A stretch of 64,000 nucleotides of DNA, taken from NCBI GenBank assembly GCA_963989385.1, contig OZ022506.1, positions 67,033,434-67,097,433 on the forward strand, read 5' to 3'. This DNA is from Ctena decussata. Lineage: Eukaryota > Mollusca > Bivalvia > Lucinida > Lucinidae. Under the pieces are notes generated by a model that saw only the letters and a list, made by a program, of their open reading frames with translations, did not search any database and was not told the origin of the DNA. The position numbers and the translations under genes were made by a program. Positions 21,986 through 32,697 of the stretch are shown one piece after another. Numbering within the stretch: the stretch's first letter is position 1; each line of letters opens with the position of its first letter.

Positions 21986-23012
21986 CAAAACAGGCCATTT
22001 TTGCCAAATATATCTAAAACTACAACGCATATCACTAGGAAGTTAAGTGTATCTTTAATGTCTACATAATACGAATCTAGTCTATAAAATTCTTGAAAAA
22101 AATCATGTTTTGAAACAAAAGAGTTTCTTTTGAAAAATGCCTATTTTTAGTCATTATTTTGACTGTATTTTACAGAGGAGTAAATCTATCAAGTTTATTA
22201 GTTTATTAAGGCGAGGTGGGAGTAATTGCAAAAACACATGATTTTATTCATACTTCCCTATAATGTACATTTTCAGTCCCTCTTTCAGAAAATGTAATAA
22301 AATAGGGTGGTCGCCGTTGTCGTTTTCAAGATATTTGACCTCAAAAACGTCAATTTTTGTTCATTTTCGACACGACGTTATAATGGCGTTCTGTGGAAAA
22401 CGCACTTTTTTGCACTTCTCTCATGGATAAAAAACCTTCTTTCTGAGAAAACAAAACACTTTTTTTTTTTTTTCAAAAACTAACACAGTATGGCCCAATA
22501 ATAGAAGTTTACATTAAGGCAATAAAACAGTAGGTCGCCGACTTAGCTTTCGAGATAAAGTGCATAAAGTTTCTTTAGACTGAAATGTTAACGTCGCGCA
22601 TGGTGACGTTAACGTTACTTACCTTTTCGCGCCATGTATCAACTGTCGCTTTTTGTAGGCCACCGGCAATTTTATAGGACTTTCGTCACTTTCTGGAAAG
22701 TGCAGGGTGAAGGAAGATGTAGTATTTTTTTCCAATCACTGCATAAGCCGTCATGGCTATTTTGTTGTTTGTTTGTTTGTTTTTTTTAAGGGAAAATTAA
22801 AAAAGAATCGAAAACATCGCCATTGTGACCTCCCATAGAGTTTAGCCGAGTTGACAAACTCTTTGAAGCAACAACTTTAGCGTGGGCTTCCACGTGTTAT
22901 GACATGTAAACAATTCCCATGTCTACTTGTCGTTTGTACAGTGTAAGCGAGTCAACTTTTCCAGCTCTTGATCCGACACAAAAAGAACCTATAATATTCT
23001 GCACCACGACTG

Positions 23013-23013
<1 letters not shown>

Positions 23014-23091
<78 letters not shown>

Positions 23092-23101
23092 TTCTCTCTC
23101 T
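23014..23101. repeat. (CT)n microsatellite, interrupted
   Basis: Nearly 90 bp of CT dinucleotides with CCCTCCCTT and GCTTT interruptions. The Ser/Leu and Arg/Glu frames over it are artefacts. Confidence 0.97.
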
Positions 23102-23411
23102 GTGAAAATGACAGACAGCTTGGATTCAATTTATTGTCTAGATAATTTAATGAAACAACGCTTTGGTATACACTTGTAAACAAAAGAGAATTGAAAAACA
23201 GAAAACTGAAAGAATGGCAAGGAAAAAGTGAAAAAGCCTCATTGTTTTTTAGCTAATTGACAGAACAGATCGTTGAATTATCGTATCAACGTCGGTAAAT
23301 TGCATCGACGTTGATACGGCTGCCTGGCATTGTTCAAACGCTAGGAACAGTCTAAGAATTTTTAATATGAATGAAATTTGCTGATTAGTATTTAAGTGTG
23401 GGTGATATGAT

Positions 23412-23640
23412 AACACCTGAGGAGCCCCGGCAGCTAAGTAGGTTAAGCGCTGGCCTGCTGACCTAGCGGTCCCAGGTTCGAGACCCACTGGAGGCTGAGG
23501 TGGAAATCTTTCCAACCGCAAACGGGATTCCATAGCGCAAAGCCTTTCATTATCACCCTCCCATTGTCCTGATATGACTAAAATACTTGTAAGAAGGACG
23601 TAAAATCCCAAGTCATCCTTCCATCCATGATAACGCCTGT
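23412..23640 (+). mobile_element. tRNA-derived SINE (type GGAGCC…GGTTCGAGACC)
   Basis: The head has an A-box-like AGCTAAGTAGGTTAAGCGC and a B box GGTTCGAGACC at 23474-23484, the internal Pol III promoter of tRNA-derived SINEs. The body contains GGAAATCTTTCC, CCTTTCATTATCACCCTCCC and a tail of CATCCTTCCATCCAT. Relatives are 46975-47135, 59990-60188 and 61958-62158. The anticodon stem is degenerate, so it is not a functional tRNA. Confidence 0.85.
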
Positions 23641-23828
23641 CTATGGCTGCTACCATGTTAACTCTTAAGTGCGTTGGCGAAGTGTAGACAGTGACCTGAT
23701 TACTCATTGTCCGATTCTGGATTCTAATTCACGACACTTTGTTGTCGTATGAAATTTGTTATAAAATCGTTGCAACTCAGGAGCTGCGAACTCCGTCTAA
23801 CAAGCTGGTGAGAAACTGTCAGAGTATG

Positions 23829-25063
23829 ACAATCCATCATGAGTGTCCATGTAGGGTAGGGAAATCTCACCCGAGGGGACGGAATTTCAACCAGGGACTC
23901 GGCAAGCCTCGTCCCTGGTTGAAATTCCGACCCCGAGGGTGAGATTTCCCTACCCTACATAGACTGGCTCATGATGGATTATTTTTCTCCCACTGTTAGC
24001 GGATTTTAAATCTTAAGTCGGATAAGGCTTCAGAACAGGAAAATTCTAACTTTTTAACCAATGATCTGAAGTAAATTTTGACCAGCCCAGTGTGTTTATC
24101 GGGTCCTAAAATGGGTGTAAACTCAGTTTGCACCTCAAAATTAGATGGAAAACACGATATGGGGACTATTTTATCTTCCAGAGAGCGAAAACAAAATGCA
24201 ACTTAGCCTCTCACGTCACGCGCGTCAAGTTTGCTAGCGACGTTTTTAACCGGTTTTAGTGACGTCATTAAAATTGAGTGACGTCACAAACCCATGATCT
24301 GCTATCAAACGTCATCCGACATGCTTGCGTGTCCATTTTGTTCATTTAAAATTAAAATATTAGTCAAAAAATGAAAAAGTCTGGTTGCTAATATAAGAAA
24401 GATGTTGCCAGGTATAAGATAGAAATTTCTCCCACCTTTGCCTATATAAGATAGGCTCTCAGCTCATATAAGAAATTTCTATCTTATACCTGGCAACATC
24501 TTTCTTATATTAGCAACCAGACTTTTCCATTTTTTGACTAATATTTTAATTTTAAATGAACAAAATGGACACGCAAGCATGTCGGATGACGTTTGATAGC
24601 AGATCATGGGTTTGTGACGTCACTCAATTTTAATGACGTCACTAAAACCGGTTTTAAACGTCGCTAGCAGGCTTGACGCGCGTGACGTGAGAGGCTAAGT
24701 TGCATTTTGTTTTCGCCCTCTGGAAGATAAAATAGTCCACATATCGTGTTTTCCATCAAATTTTGAGGAGTTTGCACCCATTTAAGGGCCCGATAAACAC
24801 ACTGGGCTGCTCAAAATTATCTTCAGATCAATGGTTAAAAAGTTAGAATTTTCCTGTTCTGAAGTCTAATCCGACTTTAGGTTTAAAATCCGCTAACAGT
24901 GGGAGAAAAATAATCCATCATGAGCCAGTCCATGTAGGATAGGGAAATCTCACCCTCGGGGTCGGAATTTCAACCAGGGACTCGGCAAGCCTCGTCCCTG
25001 GTTGAAATTCCGACCCCTCGGGTGAGATTTCCCTATCCTACATGGACACTCATGATGGATTGT
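23829..25063. repeat. 1.2-kb nested palindrome (inverted repeat, about 600-bp arms)
   Basis: The left arm 23829-24430 and right arm 24471-25063 are highly similar inverted copies around a 40-base spacer. Each arm has at its outer end its own hairpin of about 95 bp (GGGAAATCTCACCC to GGGTGAGATTTCCC with CTCGGCAAGCCTCGTC at the tip). Each also carries two CRE-like TGACGTCA boxes (24250-24280 and mirror). The spacer 24431-24470 is repeated, inverted, just outside the right arm at 25071-25114. No ORF spans it. Confidence 0.9.
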
Positions 25064-25511
25064 TATATTCTTATATGAGCTGAGAGCCTATCTTATATAG
25101 GCAAAGGTGGGAGAAAACAGCTTTCCCGCTGGTTATCTTTCCCCATGGAAAACTATAGCTATCCTTTTTTCAGTTTCTTCCATACGGTACTATGTATTTC
25201 CTTTAAATTCTACCCAGCGCTCAGCCTCCTGACATTTTGTGAGCAGATCATGGAGTGATTACAGAAGCGGATAATGTTGACGCCATCTTGTTTTTCTCAA
25301 ACGGAACGTTTGACGTCATTACGTAACGTGGCGACAGAAACTGCCGCACGGCGACGCTGAATTACTCCCACCTTACCTATCACAGCTGACCAAATATGCT
25401 AATAAAAAGGAGTTAAAAAAATTACAGCGAGCACTGAATATTACTTTATACTTACGTGGCACTGCATCCATGGTGGCAGTACAGTCGCTTCCCAAAACCT
25501 ACACAATGAAA

Positions 25512-25950
25512 TCAATGGTTTCCCCCCTCCTCAGCCACACAGCACATCAATTTACAAAAAGTGGCACAGTCAGGTACAGAGAAACCTGTGGCGGAAACCA
25601 ATGTCCAAACAGCATGCCCCCCTCCCCGCACCCCCGCGCCGACTTTGTGCACTGCAATACATGCTCCGTGAGGATGAAAACGGGGAAACACTTTGACAAA
25701 AAATAAATAATAAAAAGATAAAAATAAAACAGACAAAAGAAAAGATGCACATAAAAAAGTCACCTATGTGGAAAACCAACAAAAAAATTAACCGAATTAA
25801 AATGAAAGAGGTAAATAGAATTTCCGCCGTGTGCATCCAATAGGGAAGTGAGCATCACGCATAACAATACATACGGGACATCCGCCACCCACACAAAACG
25901 GGCCAAGGGAAAGAACCCGCGAGTCACAAAGTATCTACTCACCAAGGAAC
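25512..25950 (-). pseudogene. Possible retroelement 5'-region relic
   Basis: Overlapping minus-strand frames (25570-25836, 25760-25945) read hydrophobic segments such as FVWVADVPYVLLCVMLTSLL that look like the leading part of the bivalve retroelement whose other pieces occur at 17945, 21739 and 32082. The frame is broken several times. There is no motif to prove the family. Confidence 0.3.
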
Positions 25951-27020
25951 TAGTTCCAGAGCGTCACGTAGAGCTTCTCTGCGTACCATCCCCGCCTCTC
26001 GAGGAACAGTGTGCCCAGAGCAAGCGGTGGCCCAAGGGTGTATCAATGTAGCAGCCTTTAGAATGGTCAACGTAGTGGTATACATGTATACCATTAAATC
26101 TCCTTGGTTGCGATGCATAAATGTGCATGAGTTATGGTTATTTCATTAAATTATTGTACTCCCCTTCAAAATTTTGTATTAGATTTAACAGACAAAAAGC
26201 AAGAAAATGACAAGATAAAATTCAGAAAGTTATTTCCTAGTTATGTATTAGTTAGAAAATACCAGCGGAGAAAAGAAATTCATTTTTGTCTCCAGTAATA
26301 AATGAGAAAATCAAAAAAATGTCCTGTTTTATAGACAACAAGCAGTCTATACCATCTCACGTGTATATCTACTTTCTTTATCACGTGTTATATGTACTTT
26401 TCTGTTATTGCAAAATGGGATACAAATTTGAATATGTCAGCTGACTTTCTTCTGAATCCCGTTTTGTATAGCATATGATACATTCGAGAATGAATGTACT
26501 GTTTCATATGTTGTTATACAAAGAAAATAAATTTAATACCAATTACCATCTCACTGTTATACATGAAGATTTCATGATATGATGTTCACTTTGAATTTTT
26601 GCGAAACTGAATCTTACAATTTACGTGTTTATTTCATCATTCCAATGCTGTTTGGAACTACGCTTGTGCCAGTCCATGAGCTTATTGTACTATGGTCACA
26701 CAGACGACCAGCAAGGGCTCAGACAAGACTGCGCGTTTGCGCAGTTTCGCCAGAGCCTTCGCTGGAGGCATCTATTGGTTATAATCATAGAAATAAAATA
26801 AAAGTAAAGCTTCTTTTTAATTAACGTCGCTTATTCTTGACAGCGTTAGGACTGTTGGAGCGGGCTGCCAAAAGATATTTCTGGCACGTTGCCTGCCGAT
26901 ATCTGCTCGTCACCTTTTTATTTCGAACGTTTTGGGTTAAGCCACACTGAAGAAGCTAAATACAGAAACGCGCGTCTGTTGCACTTTTAGTATGTAAACA
27001 ATCTTTTAATGCATAGAATT
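25951..27020. other. No supported gene
   Basis: It contains small palindromes (TGGTATACATGTATACCA at 26076-26093, CTGCGCGTTTGCGCAG near 26731) and a retroposon-like AAAATAAATTTAATACC at about 26523. The plus-strand frame 26579-26824 lacks splice signals and similarity. Confidence 0.5.
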
Positions 27021-27024
27021 TATC

Positions 27025-27262
27025 TGAGCCGCGACACGAGAAAACCAACAAAGTGGTAGTGCGCCCAGCGCAGACTTAGATCAGCCTGGGCATTCGCCCA
27101 GTCTGATCAGAGTCTTCGCTGTCCTCATGAAGGTAGCTTAAACCTTTAACTACCTTTTAAGTGCTTAGCGAAGAGTCTAATCAGACTGGGCGGATGCCCA
27201 GGCTGATCTCAGTTTGCGCTGGGCGCACAACCACTTTGTTGGTTTTCTCTTGTCTCGGCTTA
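27025..27262 (+). mobile_element. 235-bp palindromic hairpin repeat, copy 4
   Basis: A well-preserved copy: TGAGCCGCGACACGAGAAAAC at the left, GTTTTCTCTTGTCTCGGCTTA at the right, and central GGTAGCTTAAACCTTTAACTACC. It lies 380 bp upstream of the EGF exon. The frames over it (27161-27495) are repeat artefacts. Confidence 0.9.
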
Positions 27263-27641
27263 TTTATCAATTACAGCGGGTGCATCTACTGTGGTATTGC
27301 AAACAGAAACAACAACAACAACATCACTTCCCTTTTGTCATGAAATCACGACATCACGTAAGTTATTATCCATCATTCATCATTCATGTTGTGACGTTAC
27401 AACCTGTAAGTCGTTTTCCTTCCAAAGTAAGACAATTACGACGTTTAACAATTAATGAATCTCTTCACAGTTTATTAACCTCGTTATCTGATTAACAACA
27501 ACACATGGACAAAGTGTACAGTATATCTAACTTACTGGAAACTTTGGTATTTATCCTGTAGAATAGATTGAATCTATCAGTGTTCAAAATACCTTCAAAT
27601 AATAAATGTTTTTCGATGTAACGTGTCTTTCCTTTGTACAG

Positions 27642-27761
27642 CGCTAGATCCATGTTCCAGTAATCCATGTGTAACAGGAAATTGTAACAACCTAGGCGAC
27701 GGACAATTCAGCTGTGACTGCCTTCGGTATGAAGGCTGGCGTGGTTCCCTTTGTGATACTG
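27642..27761 (+). CDS. EGF-like domain exon of a membrane protein (partial gene 1)
   Basis: A 120-base internal exon is bounded by a TTTGTACAG acceptor and an ACTG/GTAAGT donor, phase 1 at both sides. It encodes one EGF-like domain: DPCSSNPC, VTGNC, GQFSCDC, then YEGWRGSLC. That gives six cysteines in the EGF spacing, with the aromatic-glycine pattern before the sixth. A symmetric 1-1 exon holding exactly one domain is the classic shuffled extracellular module. The next compatible exon downstream is the LDLa exon at 29937. No upstream exon is visible in this window, so the start of the gene lies outside or in unrecognised exons. The calcium-binding EGF signature is not obvious. The ligand or function is unknown. 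Joining it to the downstream exons is inference from strand, phase and domain type. Confidence 0.85.
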
Positions 27762-27762
27762 G

Positions 27763-28098
27763 TAAGTGGCGCGGCTTATCGGTCACGTTCGGCATACTTT
27801 GGTAAACTCGAGCGATACACAGTCATTCCTCGGGTCACTCGAAGAGATATATCTTCGATATAATATATTATCTTCGGGCAGCCCGATGAATATCTGTATC
27901 GCTCAGGTTTACGCAAGTTGTTATGGCGAACGTGCAGAACTTGTCGTTATTTAAGGGGACGTCGAGACGTCGAGCCCGGTGTATATATTTAAGGTTGACT
28001 CTGTAAAGTGTAGATGTATTTGGAACCTCTTTTCTTTTATTTTTTATTTTTTTCCCTGTTTTGGGGTCTATCAATAGGTTTAATTAATATTATATATA
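27763..28098. other. Intron sequence
   Basis: Part of the 2.2-kb intron between the EGF and LDLa exons. No further exon is seen before the element that begins at 28101. Confidence 0.5.
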
Positions 28099-28100
28099 TA

Positions 28101-28998
28101 CTGAGCAAAAGTGAAAATGCTACATTCTAGAAGGTAGTGATACTTTTTGTCAGGAAATAAACGTTTTAGTCGTGCAAGACATTCAGCAAGATAATGTCCA
28201 TAAAATTCTGAGTCTGATTCCTCTCATAACAGAGTTATCTTACTTTATTCAATTTTAGCATATTTTGTAAAACACAAATATGCGCAAGCGCAGATGCACA
28301 TTTCTTCGCTGATCTGAAACGTTACAAGCAGAGTGATAGAAAAAGCAACAAATGACTCGCAATTCTTATTTAAACAACTAGAAAATTGAAGCTTCAGTTT
28401 TCAAAATTACAAATTATCTCCCTTTGCATTAAAACTATAGCAAATTTTTCTTTGGTTTATCAATTTTCTGAGCAGCTTTTTTCTCGTCCTTAAAGTGCAA
28501 TAAATCATACACTTAACTCATCGTTGATTTCAAGCAAAAATTGTGACAATATGTTAGGAAACCACAAAATAATTTCTTATGGGAATTCCCATTGTTTACG
28601 GATTCTTATTGTGTTTTCGAACAAAAAGCGAGAATTCAACACTAATTTTGAAAGACATGAAAACACATACTGACGTGTACTTTCTCTTGCGATATGTTTG
28701 GTACACTGGTTGTTTATCCACGGCAAAATAAGGACAGTTGTATCATGTACTCCCTTTTTTAAACCAAGTTTAAAGTGCCTGTTCGACTGTTCCGTATTTG
28801 CACAGCAGAAAATCAGACCCCTGATCACTTCGAAATGTGTTCATTTTATCTGAAACGGGTTTTAGAGCTATCCACTGGTATCATGGCCTTACACATGCAT
28901 TTAACTTTAAAATGCGTTCCTATTCATGAAACGTTCCTGGTTCCACAAAACAGAAAATTTGATGACAAATCACTTGTAGCGTTTTCACTTTTGTTCAG
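28101..28998. mobile_element. 898-bp TA-flanked element with short terminal inverted repeats
   Basis: The left end CTGAGCAAAAGTGAAAATGC and right end complement CTGAACAAAAGTGAAAACGC are 18 of 20 identical. Both sides are TA within (TA)n runs, as expected for Tc1/mariner-type insertion into TA. The interior has no transposase ORF, so it is non-autonomous or a decayed remnant. It sits in the intron of gene 1. Confidence 0.7.
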
Positions 28999-29021
28999 TA
29001 TATATATATATATATATATAT

Positions 29022-29330
29022 ATAGTTGAGAAATGAAGAAGTACCCACTGGGACTCGAACCCATGCCGACTACGACTACTCCGCCTAGCGATTCAGAGAC
29101 ATGAGCTTAACCGATTGCGCCACTACGCTCCCCAAAAAAGGAGTTTCATGGAACAATGTTAAGCTTTATTTCTCTGAATGACCCATCGGATAGGGCTATT
29201 TTATTAAGTTGTGCTAACACAATCAGGTATATACATGAAATATCTGGATCATGCGATACAGAAGCTTGGAAATATTATATGATTAAATTTAAGATTTAAC
29301 AAACTTCAACAGATATTCCGGCCCAGGAAT
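29022..29330 (-). mobile_element. tRNA-like repeat unit, reverse copy
   Basis: The minus strand has GTAGTGGCGCAATCGGTTAA (A box) and a B box GGTTCGAGTCC, preceded by a 190-bp body starting CCTGGGCCGGAATATCTG. The whole unit is the reverse complement of 31072-31395. The acceptor stem does not pair, so it is a SINE-like unit and not a tRNA gene. Unusually, the tRNA-like part is at the 3' side. Confidence 0.75.
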
Positions 29331-29936
29331 ATATATATATAATGCAGATGTTGATGTTATGGTAAGAAATAGGAAACATTTTGTCGAGTGACATAATAGG
29401 TTTTTGATAAATCGAGTTTGGATGGATTGATATAATAATAACAAATATAAGAATGATACTTACCTATATAAAAGATGTTACATGTTAGCCCTTGCGGATG
29501 AATTTGACTTGATGGGTTTTTGACATTGAAGAGTCGCATACGACTCATAGTATTCAGTTTGAAGAATAAGATAAAGGCGACATCCAGACCTTTTTTGTTG
29601 AGGTAAAGCATTTTTCGAGGCCGTCTTCGCCCATTTGGGTCAATCCGGTCTTATTATAAACAGACAACAAGGGAACTTATAAAAGTTATATATTAATTTG
29701 TAACAAGTCCTATTGTGCGTTTACCACCAAATAGTAATCATCCGGAAAACACAGTATAACTAAACACGGCCTTTGCTTCTGTCAATATGCTTTAGTGTGT
29801 CCACAGCATTAAATGCGATTACTTGTTCCGGCGTATTGATTATGTGCATCAATGTTTTCTTGTAGGAATGTTCTTTTCGGTAAATTAATAAACCGTTCGA
29901 CATGTATCAGTTTCTCTTATTGTACTACGTTTTCAG

Positions 29937-30059
29937 GCTTCAACTGTGGTGATGCTGAAAATACATGCATACCATACACTGCTATATGCAACCTGTCACA
30001 GGAATGTCCAAATGCTGTGGATGAGCAGCTTGGAATATGTTGCGGTGACGGACAGAATG
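29937..30059 (+). CDS. LDLa domain exon (gene 1)
   Basis: A 123-base exon between a polypyrimidine TACGTTTTCAG acceptor and an AATG/GTAAGT donor, phase 1-1. It encodes an LDL-receptor class A repeat: FNCGDAENTCIPYTAICN, then LSQECPNAVDEQLGICC. There are six cysteines with the TCIP start. The usual C-D-G-x-x-D-C-x-D-G-S-D-E calcium cage is weakened: NLSQEC replaces DGxxDC, and VDE replaces SDE. The domain may bind calcium poorly. It is compatible in phase with the EGF exon upstream and the LDLa exon at 37301. A 7.2-kb repeat-filled intron follows. It is flanked on both sides, about 1 kb away, by inverted copies of the tRNA-like repeat. Confidence 0.85.
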
Positions 30060-30335
30060 GTAAGTTTGTTTCCCTTTTATGATCGAGACATTCCAGATTT
30101 GTAAAGGCGTGTCATGAATTCTCCCAGATCGTTTACAATTTCTCATTTCATTAAAATAAATACGAGACATTATATAAAAGTGACATTTTCTGTGCATGTA
30201 AGATTTTCTTCAAGCTTGTGTATGCTATTTTGATTTTCAATTGGATTAATTTTAGCAGACCTGAAAGCATATAATAAACCATTTGAACAAAACATGACAA
30301 CAGCTGTAAAACATTTTTAAATTGACAGTAGTGTA

Positions 30336-30789
30336 CGGAGACCCGGAAGGGACCTTTCCTTTCCGATATTTTTCAGAATAGAAACTGAAACAAGAAAATT
30401 AGAACGGGAATCCAAACCACAAAGATCTAGTTTAAACGACTTATTATATCGTTTAAACGACATATTTTGTCGTTTAAACGATACAATAAGTCGTTTGAAT
30501 GAGATATTTGTTGTTTGGATTTCCGTTTTAATTTCATATGTTGTTTACTGCAAAGGAAAGTAGATAGTATTTCGTTTAAATGACATACTTGTTGTTTCAA
30601 TTTCTTTTCTGTTGTCTTTGATTTAATTTCAATTCTATTTTAAATTGTTTAAACGATATAAAACGTCGTTTAAAAATATAATAAGTCGTTTAAATGAGAT
30701 ATTTGTTGTTTTCATTTCCGTTCTGATTTTCTTGTTTCCGTTTCAATTTTGATAAATGTCGGAAAGGAAATGTCCCTTCCGGGATTCCG
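30336..30789. mobile_element. 454-bp MITE with about 85-bp TIRs and TCGTTTAAACGA core
   Basis: The left CCCGGAAGGGACCTTTCC and right GGAAATGTCCCTTCCGGG ends are inverted, and similarity continues about 85 bp inward (GAAACAAGAAAAT and complement). The middle has repeated palindromic TCGTTTAAACGA and half sites GTCGTTTAA at irregular spacing. No ORF is present. It lies in the intron of gene 1. Confidence 0.8.
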
Positions 30790-30904
30790 TGGAAGTGCGT
30801 ATGGATGATTTTCGCTGTGTCCATGGTGTATCCTTTCTATATATACTGTGTATTTTAAAATGCAGCCACTGCAGATTAAGTCCAATATATATACGGACAT
30901 TGTT

Positions 30905-31035
30905 CCATGAAACTTCTTTTTTGAGAAGCGTAGTGGCACAAACGGTTAAGCTGATGTTTCTGAATGGCTAGGCGGAGTTGTCGTAGTTGGCATGGGTTTG
31001 AGTCCAAGTGGGTACTTCTTTATTTCTCAACTATA
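30905..31035 (+). mobile_element. tRNA-like unit, partial copy
   Basis: GAAGCGTAGTGGCACAAACGG and GGTTTGAGTCC (B box with one change), followed by TACTTCTTTATTTCTCAAC. It carries only the tRNA-like half of the repeat found complete 40 bp downstream. Confidence 0.75.
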
Positions 31036-31071
31036 CAATTTTTTCGGATGTACTTGCATCAGTAAAATGGT

Positions 31072-31395
31072 CCTGGGCCGGAATATCTGTTGAAGTTTGA
31101 GAAATCTTAAAATCTAATCATATAATATTCCAAGCTTCGGTATCATATGATCCAGATATTCCATGTATATACCTGATCGTGTTAGCACAACTTAATAAAA
31201 TAGCCCTATGCCCTATCCGATGGGTCATTCAGAGGAATCAAGCTTAATATTGTTTCGTGAAACTTCTGTTTTGAGAAGCGTAGTGGCACAAACGGTTAAG
31301 CTGATGTCTCTGAATGGCTAGGCGGAGTTGTCGTAGTCGGCATGGGTTCGAGTCCCAGTGGATACTTCTTTATTTCTCAACTATATATATATATT
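31072..31395 (+). mobile_element. tRNA-like repeat unit, complete copy
   Basis: It begins CCTGGGCCGGAATATCTG, has the body ATCCGATGGGTCATTCAGAG, then the tRNA-like segment with an intact GGTTCGAGTCC B box, and ends TTTCTCAACTATATATAT. It is the reverse complement of 29022-29330, so the two form an inverted pair around the LDLa exon. Confidence 0.75.
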
Positions 31396-31399
31396 GATT

Positions 31400-31920
31400 A
31401 AATGGTAAATGATGTTTTAGATATGACAATTTACTAGTTAATGATTAGAGCAAGATTTGAATGTGTTTCTGTAATTCTGAGTCGATAGTTTTACCAACTA
31501 CTACGTCTTAATCAATAGTTGAACCCCAAGATTGCAAGGGTGATAAATATTCACCTACTGTTTCTCAAACATATTATCTAGAAATAGTGACTATCTGAGA
31601 TTCCCCGAAGAAAAGTTGAATAAATCTCAAGTGCAGAAGTGAAATAGATTTGAAGGAAGGATTTAATGTGTTTGCAATGTTACCAACTTAACAGCAATTT
31701 TAATCGCTACAATCATATGGGACCTGATTCATTCTTATAGGTATTTGTGTTATAGGGTGAGCTCATTTTGGTCAAATGCTAAAAGAAGTTACTGTCTCTA
31801 ATGGTGTTTTTTGTTACACACAACTAAATTATGGTAACATCAACTTGTAGATTTTCATTTATTTAATCAAAAAATAAATTTTCATTTGTCCATATACTAT
31901 TCAACAGATATTTATCCAGT

Positions 31921-31957
<37 letters not shown>

Positions 31958-32080
31958 TATTTAAGGTTCTGTAAGAACGTTGTGTCTTCTCTATAGGGAA
32001 TTGTCGAATTTCATATACCAGAGATTATCAAAGTAGCAGTATGGATATCGTATCATACTTTATGCTTATAACTAGAATGT
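31400..32080. other. Intron sequence with poly-T
   Basis: No exon seen. An uninterrupted T tract of about 32 bases lies at 31921-31952. Confidence 0.6.
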
Positions 32081-32081
32081 A

Positions 32082-32332
32082 AAAGTAAAAAGTATGCAAA
32101 GACCAGGAACTGAAACAATCAAAATCCAAATCCAGCCCTCAAACCATAGTTGGAAACAACTAAGATTACAAATAATCAAGATACAGAGAACATATAGCCA
32201 ACCGAGTGAGCAGCTTGTTCCCAAAAGGTGGCCACTCAGCAACCCAAACCGAACCAAAAATAATAATAACATACATAAGATAAAACATCACAGAAACTCT
32301 GACACCAAAAACAGGCAACAAAGAACCACAAC
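32082..32332 (-). mobile_element. Retroelement-like repeat, copy of 21739-21985
   Basis: Nearly identical to 21739-21985, with the same end GTAAAAAGTATGCAAAG. On the minus strand it lies downstream of the reverse-transcriptase relic 32698-33290, so it may be the 3' region of the same insertion. Against that, the 21.7-kb copy has the same two boundaries without any reverse-transcriptase part. Confidence 0.65.
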
Positions 32333-32697
32333 AGAACTACCGCCTTGGAACGGTCAGTAATGAATTACTGGGGGGGGCTTAAATCGATTTTACAGGCCCA
32401 ACCTCACCCTCAGTTTCTGAAGTGGTACAAAACATTTAGTTGGTTGTTCGGTTCGCATGATAACCCTCTAACTCGTCAATGAATCATCACGGTAAACACA
32501 TAAATCAAATTTCAACACCATGAAGAAGCAAAGACGAGGACTCAACAGATACAACGGGCCGTCTGACAGGTGGAGATCCCTGTCCTGCCAAACAACCCCA
32601 CTGGAAATCTGAAGCAAAAGAAGGTCACCAGTTGAGCCCCGGTGGACCAAGCAACAGACAAAAAGGCTCCGGTCCCAACCAACTAAAATATATAGCT

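Larger units (their letters stand above)
22207..25378. mobile_element. Possible 3.2-kb composite element
   Basis: GAGGTGGGAGTAATT at 22214 and its complement AATTACTCCCACCTT at 25360 are the only large-scale paired ends. They enclose the big palindrome. The same GGTGGGAG core recurs inside (25108). With just 15 matching bases this boundary is tentative, and no transposase is present. Confidence 0.3.

Noticed and set aside
23249..23707. 152-codon minus-strand frame
   Set aside because: It reads antisense through a tRNA-derived SINE (23412-23640), which explains the pseudo-domain RFPPQPPVGLEPGTARSAGQ.
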